Assembly: GCF_014650775.1 (NCBI RefSeq)
Contig: NZ_BMVP01000016.1
Location: 1 to 64,000 of the forward strand
Source of the DNA: Streptomyces cirratus
Lineage (GTDB): Bacteria; Actinomycetota; Actinomycetes; Streptomycetales; Streptomycetaceae
Direction of reading: 5' to 3'
Length of the DNA: 64,000 nucleotides
The translations under genes and the position numbers were made by a program. Positions 25,933 to 34,491 of the stretch are shown in pieces (positions within the stretch are counted from its first letter, which is position 1; each line of letters starts with the position of its first letter). Below the pieces are notes generated by a model. It did no database searches. It worked only from the letters and a program-made list of their open reading frames with translations, and was not told the DNA's origin.

Positions 25933-26540
25933 GGCCGCTCGTCGTGGGTACGGAGGCGCTGCTTCTGGAGACGGACTCCGCCGAGGAGGTCGCAGCGCTT
26001 CACGCGGAGCTGTTGCGGCGGCGCGGGGAGCTGGGCGGCGTACGGGACATCGTGCCGGCCGCGCGGACGGTGCTGCTGGACGGGGTGGCGGACCCGGCAG
26101 CGCTGGGGGCCCGGATCGCCCGCTGGGAGGTGCCCGCGCCGGCGGCGTCCGAGGGGCCGCTGGTGCGGGTCGCGGTGCGCTACGACGGGCCGGACCTGGC
26201 GGAGGTGGCCGCGCTGTGGGGCGTGGGCGCGCAGGAGGTGCCGGCGATCGTCGGCGGTATCGCGTTCCGGGTCGCGTTCTGCGGCTTCGCACCCGGCTTC
26301 GGCTATCTGACGGGGCTTCCGGCCCGCTTCCACCTGCCCAGGCGGGCGACGCCCCGTACGTCCGTCCCGGCGGGCTCGCTGGCACTGGCCGGTGAGTACG
26401 CGGGGGTCTACCCGCGCTCCTCCCCCGGTGGCTGGCAGCTGATCGGGACGACGGACGCGGTGGTGTGGGACCCGGCGCGGGAGCCTGCGGCGCTGTTCGC
26501 GCCGGGGGTGCGGGTGCGGTTCGAGGAGGTGGGCGCGTGA
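25929..26540 (+). CDS. pxpB: 5-oxoprolinase subunit B (allophanate hydrolase subunit 1 family)
   Basis: A 203-residue protein with the family core VAFCGFAPGFGYLTGLP and the C-terminal SSPGGWQLIGTT motif. It is the ATP-binding/phosphorylating half of the PxpBC enzyme. The GTG start overlaps the pxpA stop, and its own stop overlaps the pxpC start (GTGA), so the three genes are tightly coupled. Confidence 0.94.
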   Translation: MRPLVVGTEALLLETDSAEEVAALHAELLRRRGELGGVRDIVPAARTVLLDGVADPAALGARIARWEVPAPAASEGPLVRVAVRYDGPDLAEVAALWGVGAQEVPAIVGGIAFRVAFCGFAPGFGYLTGLPARFHLPRRATPRTSVPAGSLALAGEYAGVYPRSSPGGWQLIGTTDAVVWDPAREPAALFAPGVRVRFEEVGA

Positions 26541-27400
26541 GCGGGCTGCTGGTGCTGCGGGCCGGGGCGCTGACGACCGTCCAGGACCGGGGGCGGCCGG
26601 GGCTGGCGCACCTGGGCGTGCCCCGGTCGGGGGCGCTGGACGCGGGAGCGCGTGCGCTGGCCAACCGCCTCGTGGGCAACGCGGCGGACGCGGCCGTCCT
26701 GGAGACCACGCTGGACGGGGTGGCGCTGCGCGCGCGGGCGCCCGTCACGGTCGCGGTCACGGGCGCGCCCTGCGCGGTACGGGTCTCAGGGCGCCCGGCG
26801 GCGTGGGGAGCGCCGGTCCGGCTGCGGGCGGGGGCGGAGCTGGATGTGGGCCGGGCGGAGTCGGGGCTGCGGAGCTACGTCGCGGTGCGGGGCGGGTTCG
26901 CCGTCCCGCCGGTGCTGGGCAGTCGCTCGACGGACCTGCTGTCGGGGCTGGGGCCCGCCGTCCTGTCGGCCGGAACGGTGCTGCCGGTGGGCGGGGCCTG
27001 GATCGGCCCGGTCCGCGGGGCGGGCGCCCTGGGGGTGCCGGGGCCCCCGTCGGTGCTGGTGCTGCCGCTGCGGCTGGGCCCGCGGGCCGACTGGTTCGAG
27101 GCGGCTTCGATCGCGCGGCTGCTGCGTTCGCCGTACCGGGTGTCGGCCCGGTCGAACCGCATCGGCCTCAGGACGGAGGGCGGCCCCCGGCTGGCCCGCC
27201 GGCGGGGCGGGGAACTCCCGAGCGAGGGCATGGTCCTGGGCGCGGTGCAGGTCCCCCCGGACGGCCTGCCGGTGCTGTTCCTGGCCGACCACCCGGTGAC
27301 GGGCGGCTACCCGGTGCTCGGCGTGGTCCCCTCCGGCCGCCCCCTGAACGCAGCGGCCCAGGCGGTCCCCGGCCTGGAGGTGCGCTTCGTGAGCGCATAG
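26537..27400 (+). CDS. pxpC: 5-oxoprolinase subunit C (biotin-dependent carboxylase-like, KipA type)
   Basis: A 287-residue protein. It has the N-terminal signature GALTTVQDRGRPGLAHLGVPRSGALD, the SNRIGLR segment and the GGYPVLGVV motif near the end. It pairs with PxpB to form the 5-oxoprolinase catalytic unit. It is the last gene of pxpABC. A decayed repeat array begins within about 50 bp of its stop. Confidence 0.93.
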   Translation: MSGLLVLRAGALTTVQDRGRPGLAHLGVPRSGALDAGARALANRLVGNAADAAVLETTLDGVALRARAPVTVAVTGAPCAVRVSGRPAAWGAPVRLRAGAELDVGRAESGLRSYVAVRGGFAVPPVLGSRSTDLLSGLGPAVLSAGTVLPVGGAWIGPVRGAGALGVPGPPSVLVLPLRLGPRADWFEAASIARLLRSPYRVSARSNRIGLRTEGGPRLARRRGGELPSEGMVLGAVQVPPDGLPVLFLADHPVTGGYPVLGVVPSGRPLNAAAQAVPGLEVRFVSA

Positions 27401-28189
27401 CCTCCGGCCGGGCAGCGGGCTCAAGCCCAGGCCCGCCGGGCCGACCCGCCGAAGCTGCGCGGGCGGGCGACGGGGCCACCGGTCTCGGGCCGGACCGAGG
27501 CGCCGACGAAGCTGCGCGTCCCGGCTCCCACGCCCAGCCGGGCGAGCGCCGCGCCTGCGAGCCCCGCCCGCCGGGGGGGGCGACGGGACTACCGGTCGCA
27601 GACCGGGCCGACCCGGCGACGAAGCTGCGGGGCCCGACTCCGAGCCCTGACTCCACCGCCCGGGCCCAGGGCCGGGCGGGCTCAGGCCCGGGCGGGCCGG
27701 GCCGGCGACAAGGCTGCGTGTCCCGGCTCCGCGCCCGCGCCGGGCGGGCGACGGGCTGCGAACCCCGGCTCCACCGCCCGCGCCCGAGCCAGGCGGGCTC
27801 AGCCCCGGGCCGACCGAGCGACGAGGCACCCGGACCCTGCGGGCCCAGTCCCCGGCCGGGCGACGGGACTACCAGCCGCAGGCCGAGCCGGCCTGGCGAC
27901 GAAGCTGCGGCCTGACTGCACGCGCCCGCGCCCGGACCGTGCGGGCTCAGTTCTCGGGCGGGCGACGGGTCTAGCGGTCGCAGGCTGGGCCGAGGCGGCG
28001 ACGAAGCTGCCGGGCCCGGCTCCGCGCTCGCGCCGGGCAGGCGACGGGCTGCGAGCCCCGGCTCCACCGCCCCCGCCCGGGCCGGGCGGGTGACGGGTCC
28101 CGGCTCGCGCTCGCGCTCGGGGGTGAGGAGGACGCGGGGGGCCGGAGGCGCCACGGAGGGTCGTACGGCGAGCGGTGGGGGGCGGCGCG
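27401..28189. repeat. Degenerate GC-rich repeat array
   Basis: Nearly 800 bp without a credible gene, built from diverged modules. The block GACGAAGCTGC or a near copy recurs at about 27448, 27505, 27618, 27707, 27820, 27898 and 28000. Blocks such as GGGCGACGGGCTGCGA, CCCGGCTCCACCGCCC and CCGGGCGGGCTCA recur between them. Spacing varies (57-113 bp), which suggests an old tandem array that has decayed by indels. All six frames stay open for long runs only because of base composition. Confidence 0.8.
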
Positions 28190-29587
28190 TTACACCGCCG
28201 ACTCCGGGGTGATGCGGCTGCGGACCGCCGACTGGACGTCCTCTTCCTCCGCCGGGTCGGCCGCCAGGCGGCGCAGGCGCGGGGCCACCCGGGCATCGGC
28301 CGTCTCGGCGTGACGGGCGGCCACTTCGCGGGTGGTCTCCTCGCAGTCCCACAGGCACTCGACGGCGAAGCCGGCCGCGAAGGACGCGTCCGTGCTGGCC
28401 AGTGCCCGGGCCGCGCGACCGCGCAGGTGGGAGGAGGAGGTCTCGCGGTAGATGTGGCGCAGCACCGGCGCCGCGCAGCCGATCGCCAGGCGGCCGGCGC
28501 CGTCGACGAGGGCGAAGAGGCGCTGCGCGTCGGGGCCGTGGCCGCGGACGGTGGAGCGCAGGGCGCCCAAGACCACCAGGGCGTCCTCGGCCGAGCCGCG
28601 GGCGGCGAGGAGGGCGCCGGCGGCGGCTCCGAGGGCGTCGGGGCGACGGACCCACAGGCGGCCCCGCTCGACGGCCGCCGCTCCGCACATGCGCTCGTAG
28701 GCGGCCACCGCGGCCTCGTCCCCGGCGGCTTCGATGAGGTCCAGCACGGCCGGGTTCTCCGGTTCGGCGAGGACGAGGTGGTGCAGGGCCGTGGCCCGCG
28801 CGGCCTCCCCGTGTGCCCCGGCGGCGGCCGCGAGGACGGTCGGGCGGTCCTCCGGCGTGGCGACGGCGGCGAGGCACCGGGCGGCCGGCACGTGCAGCGG
28901 GGTCCCGCGGCGCAGCCCGTCGGCGGCCCATTCGAAGACGGCTTCGACGCCCCATCCGGGCTGGGGGCCCTTGGGGGTGAGCTGGCGCTGCCACCGGTCG
29001 AAGGAGCCTTGCTGCCGGGCGGCGCGCAGCCGCTCCCCGTAGGCGGCGCTCTCCTCCCACAGCCGCCAGGGCCGGGGCTCGTAGGCGTCGCGGACGGCGG
29101 CGGCCAGCCGGGCCCCGCCTTCCTGCGTGGCGGGGAAGCGGGCGAGGACGGACGCGGCCAGGGACCGCAGGCCTTCGTCGTCGTCGCGCAGGGCGAGCTC
29201 GTCCAGGGCCCAGGACCAGTTCGCGCCGTGGGCGGCGTAGCGGCGCAGCAGCATCAGCGCGTCGTCGCGGCCGTAGGCGGCGAGGTGGCCGAGCACGGAC
29301 AGGGCGAGGCCGGTGCGGTGCTCGTCCTCGTCGAGGAGGTCGTCGGCGGCGAAGAGGTGGGCTTCGATCTCGCCGAGGGGCCCGTCGAGGTCGAGGTAGA
29401 GACGGGCGTAGTACAGCGAGCGGTTCTCGACCTGCCAGTCCTGGCGCGGATCGCTGATGACGCACTGGTCGAGGGCCGCGAGGGCCTCTGCCCTGGGCGC
29501 CGCGAGCGCGTGCAGCGTGCCGTCGCCGCGGCCCCGCTGGAGGAGCCCGAGCAGGGTGCCGCTCGGCGCTATGACTGGTTCGAACAT
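28190..29587 (-). CDS. HEAT-repeat protein
   Basis: A 465-residue soluble protein made almost wholly of alpha-helical pairs rich in Ala, Leu and Arg, for example GARLAAAVRDAYEPRPWRLWEE, PAARCLAAVATPEDRPTVLAAAAG and LRGRAARALASTDASFAAGFAVECLW. This is the pattern of HEAT/armadillo-type repeats, which serve as protein-binding scaffolds. No catalytic motif is visible. The ATG follows GAGG at slightly long spacing. A 20-residue mini-ORF ends 46 bp upstream and an ankyrin-repeat gene lies further upstream on the same strand. Confidence 0.8.
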   Translation of the reverse strand: MFEPVIAPSGTLLGLLQRGRGDGTLHALAAPRAEALAALDQCVISDPRQDWQVENRSLYYARLYLDLDGPLGEIEAHLFAADDLLDEDEHRTGLALSVLGHLAAYGRDDALMLLRRYAAHGANWSWALDELALRDDDEGLRSLAASVLARFPATQEGGARLAAAVRDAYEPRPWRLWEESAAYGERLRAARQQGSFDRWQRQLTPKGPQPGWGVEAVFEWAADGLRRGTPLHVPAARCLAAVATPEDRPTVLAAAAGAHGEAARATALHHLVLAEPENPAVLDLIEAAGDEAAVAAYERMCGAAAVERGRLWVRRPDALGAAAGALLAARGSAEDALVVLGALRSTVRGHGPDAQRLFALVDGAGRLAIGCAAPVLRHIYRETSSSHLRGRAARALASTDASFAAGFAVECLWDCEETTREVAARHAETADARVAPRLRRLAADPAEEEDVQSAVRSRITPESAV

Positions 29588-29633
29588 GGGAATGGCCTCA
29601 AATCAAGCTGGGGACGCAACCGGGAATCGGGAT

Positions 29634-29696
29634 TCACAGGGCCGCGTAACAGCATGTGAGGACGTTCGCCGTCTTGTTCCGCTCGATGTAGACCAT
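29634..29696 (-). CDS. Candidate 20-residue peptide with Cys-Cys motif
   Basis: Translating the minus strand from 29696 gives MVYIERNKTANVLTCCYAAL and stop. AGAAGG lies five bases before the ATG, a good ribosome site in a region otherwise without genes. It ends 46 bp before the HEAT-repeat gene start. It may be an upstream leader peptide, a small functional peptide or a RiPP-like precursor, but no processing enzyme is recognised beside it. A chance ORF of this length is common, so the ribosome site and position carry the argument. Confidence 0.4.
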   Translation of the reverse strand: MVYIERNKTANVLTCCYAAL

Positions 29697-29928
29697 TGCC
29701 TTCTCACTCTCGTCGGTGCTTCGCGATCAGTACGGCCGGTTCGGCGGGGGTGGGGCGGAACGGCGTCCTTGTCCAGCCCGCTCCTGCCCGTCCGTCATGT
29801 CCGCGAATCGAATCCGACGCCATGATGACCCAGGCGGTTTGTGCGCCGCGACCACATTTACGTCTGCCGTGACCAACCCGTGAGGTCCGGGAGGGGTCGG
29901 AGCGCGCCTGGTACCGGCCAGAAGCGGA
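29697..29928. other. Intergenic region upstream of the mini-ORF
   Basis: It probably contains the promoter for the mini-ORF and HEAT-repeat gene on the minus strand. No clear promoter hexamers, tRNA or other gene could be supported. Confidence 0.5.
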
Positions 29929-30351
29929 CTACTTGGCTCCGAAAAGTTCCAGCAGGTCGGCCTTGGCGAACATGCGCGCCGTGTCCACTGCGGAGGGGGT
30001 CCCGGCGTACGGGTCGGCCCCGCCGGCGAGCAGGGCCCGGATGACGGCCTCCTCGCCCTTGAAGACGGCGCCCGCGAGGGGGGTCTGGCCGCGGTCGTTG
30101 GCGCGGTCGGCTTCGGCGCCGCGGGCCAGCAGGGCGGTGACGGCCTCCGCGTGGCCGTGGTAGGCGGCGAGCATGACGAGGGTGTCGCCCCGGTCGTTCG
30201 TGAGGTTCGCCGGGACCCCGGCGTCGAGGTAGGCGCTCAGCGCGGCGGTCTCCCCCTGCCGGGCGAGGTCGAAGATCTTGGTGGCGAGCTCGATGACGTC
30301 CGCGTCGGGAACGTCCTGGGAGCCGGAGCCGTCCGGGGTGCGCTCGCTCAT
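29929..30351 (-). CDS. Ankyrin-repeat protein
   Basis: A 140-residue protein with three ankyrin repeats after a short polar N-terminus. NDRGDTLVMLAAYHGHAEAVTALLARGA is the clearest, followed by NDRGQTPLAGAVFKGEEAVIRALLAGGADP. Ankyrin domains bind other proteins; no enzymatic part is present. It lies upstream of the HEAT-repeat gene on the same strand, 232 bp from the mini-ORF, so co-transcription is possible but not evident. Conserved small ankyrin proteins of this size are widespread in Streptomyces. Confidence 0.88.
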   Translation of the reverse strand: MSERTPDGSGSQDVPDADVIELATKIFDLARQGETAALSAYLDAGVPANLTNDRGDTLVMLAAYHGHAEAVTALLARGAEADRANDRGQTPLAGAVFKGEEAVIRALLAGGADPYAGTPSAVDTARMFAKADLLELFGAK

Positions 30352-30717
30352 GGGCCGTGCCGCCTTTCACTCACTGTCGTCGGCAAAGGTTTCCCCAGGC
30401 CGGAAGGGCAGGGGGCGTACGGGACTGCGTCCGTACGGGTGAATCGCCAGAGTAGCGCCCGGGTCCGTACATGGCGGGGGCGACCCGAGGCAAAGATCAC
30501 CCTTGACCTGGTTCGCCCCGGGCCGTTTCACCCGTCCGCCGCCCCCTCCGGCGGCTCCTTGACCGCTCCGCCGCCGACGCGCCAGCCGGGCACCGCCAGT
30601 CAAGTGAAAGGCGCCCGGATTCACCCGTTTGCACCTTTTGTCGCATTGATACTTTCTGTGAGCCTGGAAGAACTGATGGTGACCGTCCCACGTCCCCACC
30701 CACCAGGAGAAGTCGTC
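30352..30717. other. Divergent intergenic region before the small membrane protein
   Basis: 366 bp with no gene. On the plus strand TTGCAC (30629-30634) and TACTTT (30650-30655) are separated by 15 bp, a possible but short-spaced promoter for the gene at 30718. The segment around 30600-30670 is unusually AT-rich for this chromosome. Confidence 0.4.
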
Positions 30718-30912
30718 ATGGTCCTGTCCATTTCAGGCGTCGTTCTGCTCGGCATCATCTGCTTCCTCTTCTTCAAGAAGGACGGGATGAAGCTGACCCA
30801 CGCGTTCGTGTGCTCGCTGTTCGGCTTCTTCCTCGCCGGCTCCGCCATCGCCCCGAGCATCACGGCGAGCACGGCGAGCCTCGCGAGCCTGCTGGGCGGG
30901 ATCAAGCTCTGA
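30718..30912 (+). CDS. Small hydrophobic membrane protein (64 residues)
   Basis: A 64-residue protein with two hydrophobic segments: residues 3-19 (LSISGVVLLGIICFLFF) and 29-50 (FVCSLFGFFLAGSAIAPSI), separated by KKDGMKLTH. CAGGAGA sits seven bases before the ATG. The composition resembles small Streptomyces plasmid spread (Spd) proteins, and an FtsK-like gene follows, but sequence identity to Spd families is not something I can claim. A hairpin separates it from the next gene. Confidence 0.8.
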   Translation: MVLSISGVVLLGIICFLFFKKDGMKLTHAFVCSLFGFFLAGSAIAPSITASTASLASLLGGIKL

Positions 30913-30930
30913 GCCCGCCGTACGCCGTTC

Positions 30931-30954
30931 AGGCCGGCCGGCCCGGGCCGGCCT
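30931..30954 (+). terminator. Hairpin between small membrane protein and FtsK-like gene
   Basis: A 9-bp perfect stem (30931-30939 with 30946-30954) with a 6-nt loop, 18 bp after the stop. It could be a terminator or partial attenuator. Confidence 0.5.
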
Positions 30955-31057
30955 GACGGGCCGTCCGCCGCAGCCCTGCCGTCCCCGCCCCGCCCGTCCC
31001 CGACCGCCCCGCCCCCGACCGCACCGTCCCGCCACACCACAACTCCAGGAGACGCCC

Positions 31058-32779
31058 GTGGCCCGGCGCCCACTCCCCCGCATCCTCACCGGCGGCACCA
31101 CGTCGCTGGCCCGGGGCCGCGACCTCGCCCGCACGGCCGCCGACAGCGCCACGGATGTCCTGCATCCGCTGATCGTCATCGGGCGCGGCCTGCGCGTCCT
31201 GGCGGCCGCCGGGCGGCGCAAGTGGGCCGACACCCCCAAGGACAAGCGCGGTCCCGCGCTGTTCCTGGGGGCCGCCGTCGTCCTCGTCCTGGCGCTCGTG
31301 CCCTACGGTCCGCTCCTCGGCCTGCTCGCCCTGATGGCGGCGGCGGCCTGGCACGGGCGGCCGCGCACCCCGGTCAAGACCGGCCCCAGCGACGCCGAGA
31401 CCGAACGCCTGCGTTCGCTCTACGAGGCCCTCGTGCCCTACTTCTCCGTCCCGGAGGACCCGAGTCCGCTGTTCGTCCACGGCGGGAGCTGGGACCAGGC
31501 GTTCAGCGACCACGCCTTCGACGAAGCGGGCCGCGTCACCCGGCTCCGCATCCGCTACCCGGCCTACTTCACCGACGGCGAGCCGGCCGCCCGGGCCCGG
31601 ATCGAGGCGCTGCTGCACGCCAAGTCGGGGCGCGGGCGGGAGTACCTCTTCGACTGGGACGAGGAGGGCAACCAGCTCGAACTGCGGGTGCTGGAGGCGC
31701 TGTCGACGGGCATCGCCGCCCAGCCGTTCGTGACCGCCCCCGGGGAGACGGTCCTCGGGTTCACCGACGCCGGGAGCGTGCAGCGCACACTGCCCGTCCT
31801 GGAGGGCGACGAGCCGCGCGACGTGCCACCGGTGATCTGGCGGACCGGGCCCCGCTCCACGGAGCCGCACCTGCTGGCGGCCGGCCAGCCGGGCAGCGGC
31901 ACCACGACCCTGCTGCGCTCGATCGCCCTCCAGGCCCTGCGGCACGGTGGCGAAGTGCTGATCGTCGAGGGCGGGGGCAGCGGCGAGTACGCCTGCCTCA
32001 CCGGCCGGGCGGGCGTTCTCGCGGTCGAGTGCGGTCCGAGCGGCGCGCAGGCCACCTTGGAATGGGCGGCGCAGGAGACGGAGCGGCGGCTGATCGCCGC
32101 CCACCGGGCCCGGGAGTCCGGGTGCGCCATGCCCGAGGACACCCGCCGCCCGCTGTGGGTCCTGCTGGACCGGCCCAGCGTGCTCGCGCACCTGGCGGCT
32201 GCCGAGGACGGCCCGGATCCGCTGGGGCGGCTCCAGGTGCCGCTGCGGCACGGGCGCGCCGCGCACGTCACGGTGGTGGTGGCCGAGCACTTCGACCAGC
32301 TGGAGCTGCTGGGCGACGCCGTCTGGCAGCACACCCGGGCCCGGGTCGTGCTCGGCCCCGTCGGGATCCAGCAGGTCGCCGAGGTGCTGGGGCTGCCGCC
32401 GCACACGACGCCGACGGCGCAGGTCCCGCCGGGGCGCGGGTACGCCCGGCTCGGGGCCGGTCCCGTCCTGCGCCTCCAGGTGCCTGCCACACCGGATCCC
32501 TACGACGACGCCGCCTACCCGGTGCACCGCCAGGCGGTGACGGAGCTGCTTCCGGAGCGTGCGCAGCCGCGTACGCCGCGGCCCGCGGCACCGGAGCACG
32601 TCACCCCGGCTACGCCGCTGCGCATCGTCCAGCCGCCGCCCCGGGCGCAGGCACCGTCGATCGGCGCCGAGGAGGAAGGGAGCGGCGTCGAAGCAGACGT
32701 GCGGGAGGAGCGGGAATCGGCACGGGAGGTCCCGGCGGAGACGCCGAAGGCCCGCGGCCCCTGGCCCGTGGGGCCCTGA
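31058..32779 (+). CDS. FtsK/SpoIIIE-like protein with degenerate ATP-binding motifs
   Basis: A 573-residue protein. A hydrophobic membrane segment at about residues 68-97 (ALFLGAAVVLVLALVPYGPLLGLLALMAAA) is followed by a cytosolic P-loop-like domain. The Walker A position reads GQPGSGTTTLL: the invariant lysine is replaced by threonine. The Walker B-like strand LWVLLDRP lacks the following acidic residue. The tail is Pro/Arg/Glu-rich and disordered. It probably descends from a TraB/FtsK-type DNA pump but is unlikely to hydrolyse ATP normally. The start codon is the GTG that follows CAGGAGA. The 64-residue membrane protein lies just upstream. Confidence 0.75.
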   Translation: MARRPLPRILTGGTTSLARGRDLARTAADSATDVLHPLIVIGRGLRVLAAAGRRKWADTPKDKRGPALFLGAAVVLVLALVPYGPLLGLLALMAAAAWHGRPRTPVKTGPSDAETERLRSLYEALVPYFSVPEDPSPLFVHGGSWDQAFSDHAFDEAGRVTRLRIRYPAYFTDGEPAARARIEALLHAKSGRGREYLFDWDEEGNQLELRVLEALSTGIAAQPFVTAPGETVLGFTDAGSVQRTLPVLEGDEPRDVPPVIWRTGPRSTEPHLLAAGQPGSGTTTLLRSIALQALRHGGEVLIVEGGGSGEYACLTGRAGVLAVECGPSGAQATLEWAAQETERRLIAAHRARESGCAMPEDTRRPLWVLLDRPSVLAHLAAAEDGPDPLGRLQVPLRHGRAAHVTVVVAEHFDQLELLGDAVWQHTRARVVLGPVGIQQVAEVLGLPPHTTPTAQVPPGRGYARLGAGPVLRLQVPATPDPYDDAAYPVHRQAVTELLPERAQPRTPRPAAPEHVTPATPLRIVQPPPRAQAPSIGAEEEGSGVEADVREERESAREVPAETPKARGPWPVGP

Positions 32780-32807
32780 GCCCGCACGGCCCGCCCCCCC
32801 GACCGCC

Positions 32808-34310
32808 CTACGCGACGAACGTGCGCGGCGGCTCCGCCCCGCTGCCGCCCGCACCCGTACCGACCAGCCGGGCCGCCGCCGCCAGCCGGGCGGCGGCCTC
32901 GTCCGCGACCGGCCCGCCCACGGTGAACGGCAGCCTGACGTACCCCTCGAACGCGCCGTCCACCCCGAACCGGGGGCCCGAGGGGACGCGCACGCCGACC
33001 CGCTCCCCCACCTCGGCCAGCCGCGACCCGGACAGCCCGCCGGCGCGGGCCCACAGCGTGAGGCCGCCCCGCGGTACCTGGAACTCCCAGTCGGGCAGCT
33101 CCCGGCGCACCGCCGCGACCAGCGCGTCACGGTTGTCCCGGGCCTGGACGCGGCGTATCCCGACGGCCTCCTGCCAGCCGCCGGTGCGCATCAGCCAGTT
33201 CACCGCGAGCTGCTCCAGCACCGGGGTGCCGAGGTCGGCGTACGCGCGCGCGGCGACCAGGCTGCGGATGACGTCCGGGGCGGCGCGGACCCAGCCGATC
33301 CGCATGCCGGCCCAGAACGCCTTGCTGGCGGAGCCGACGGTGATGACGGTGGAGCCGGCCGGGTCGAAGGAGCAGACCGGGCGGGGCATGGCGAGTCCGG
33401 GGTCGAGCTGGAGTTCGGCCATGGTCTCGTCGGCGACCAGGACGGTGCCGGCGGAGCGGGCCGCCTCGACCATGGCGCGGCGCTGCTCTTCGGAGGCCAG
33501 CGCACCGGTCGGGTTGTGGAAGTCGGCGACGACGTAGGCCAGGCGCGGCGCGGAGTCCCGTAGCACCTGACGCCAGACGTCCATGTCCCAGCCCCCGAGC
33601 CCGGAGGCCATCGCGACGGGTACGAGGCGTACCCCGGCGGCCCGCATGAGCTGGAGGATGTTGGCGTAGGAGGGGGACTCGACGGCGATGCGCTCACCGC
33701 GGCCCGCGAAGAGGCTGCAGATGGCGTCGATGGCGCCCATCGCGCCGGTGGTGACCATGATCTGCTCGGGCATGGTGGGGATGCCGCGTTCGGTGTAGCG
33801 GTCGGCGAGCATCCGGCGCAGCGCGGGCAGGCCTGCGGGGTAGTCGCCGTGGGTGTGGGCGTAGGGCGGCAGTTCCTCCAGGGCGCCCTGGACGGCTTTG
33901 GTGAGCCAGGGCTCGGGTGCCGGGAGGGCGGCGCAGCCGAGGTCGATCATCGAGCCGAGGGACTCGGGCGGCAGGGGTTCCAGGCCCCGGGCGGGCAGCG
34001 GGTTCCCGGCGGGGACGGCGGTCCAGCTGCCGGCGCCGCGCCGGGACTCGAGGAAGCCCTCGCCGCGCAGGGCCTCGTAGGCGGCGGCGACGGTGGTGCG
34101 GCTGAGGGTGAGGGCGACGGCCAGCTCGCGCTCGGCGGGCAGCCGGGCGGCGACGGGGACCCGCCCTTCGAGGACGAGGAGCCGGATCCCGTCGGCGAGG
34201 AGGCGGTAGGCGGGGGGCCTGCGGGCGCCGGGCACGGGGGGCCGGTCCTGCTGCGAGGTGATCAGACGGGCGAGCTGTGCGGCACCGACCGCCGAGGTCC
34301 ACTGAGCCAT
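32808..34310 (-). CDS. MocR/PdxR-type GntR regulator with aminotransferase domain
   Basis: A 500-residue fusion. The N-terminal GntR winged helix (LLADGIRLLVLEGRVPVAARLPAERELAVALTLSRTTVAAAYEAL, about residues 35-95) is joined to a fold-type I aminotransferase-like domain that should bind PLP through the lysine in GSASKAFWAGMRIGW. MocR proteins use PLP or an amino acid as effector and often regulate PLP synthesis or a neighbouring transporter. It is convergent with the FtsK-like gene and divergent from the GDPD gene (181 bp). No pdxS/pdxT or YczE partner is adjacent, so the target is unknown. Confidence 0.9.
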   Translation of the reverse strand: MAQWTSAVGAAQLARLITSQQDRPPVPGARRPPAYRLLADGIRLLVLEGRVPVAARLPAERELAVALTLSRTTVAAAYEALRGEGFLESRRGAGSWTAVPAGNPLPARGLEPLPPESLGSMIDLGCAALPAPEPWLTKAVQGALEELPPYAHTHGDYPAGLPALRRMLADRYTERGIPTMPEQIMVTTGAMGAIDAICSLFAGRGERIAVESPSYANILQLMRAAGVRLVPVAMASGLGGWDMDVWRQVLRDSAPRLAYVVADFHNPTGALASEEQRRAMVEAARSAGTVLVADETMAELQLDPGLAMPRPVCSFDPAGSTVITVGSASKAFWAGMRIGWVRAAPDVIRSLVAARAYADLGTPVLEQLAVNWLMRTGGWQEAVGIRRVQARDNRDALVAAVRRELPDWEFQVPRGGLTLWARAGGLSGSRLAEVGERVGVRVPSGPRFGVDGAFEGYVRLPFTVGGPVADEAAARLAAAARLVGTGAGGSGAEPPRTFVA

Positions 34311-34491
34311 GCTGTCCGGTCCACCTTCGTCGAATTGGCCGCGACCGGCCGGTTCGGGGGCCGGTATTGGATTGCTCCTGCGAGGTCAGGGTGTCATGGA
34401 GCGGTCCATTCGGGCCAGGGGGACCGGCGCGTTCACCGGGCGTCCATCCGGACGCTCACGCCCCACCGGTAACAGCGGGCATACTGCCGCC

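Noticed and set aside
27960..27980. GGGTCTAGCGG as a second DasR site
   Set aside because: It matches only half of the palindrome and lies within decayed repeats.
27168..29465. A 765-residue minus-strand frame through the repeat array and HEAT-repeat gene
   Set aside because: It crosses the decayed repeats and overlaps a real gene in another frame, and is almost all Pro, Arg, Gly and Ala.
29700..29830. Possible tRNA (a GAATCGAATCC-like string near 29815)
   Set aside because: No matching acceptor stem, anticodon loop or CCA end could be drawn.
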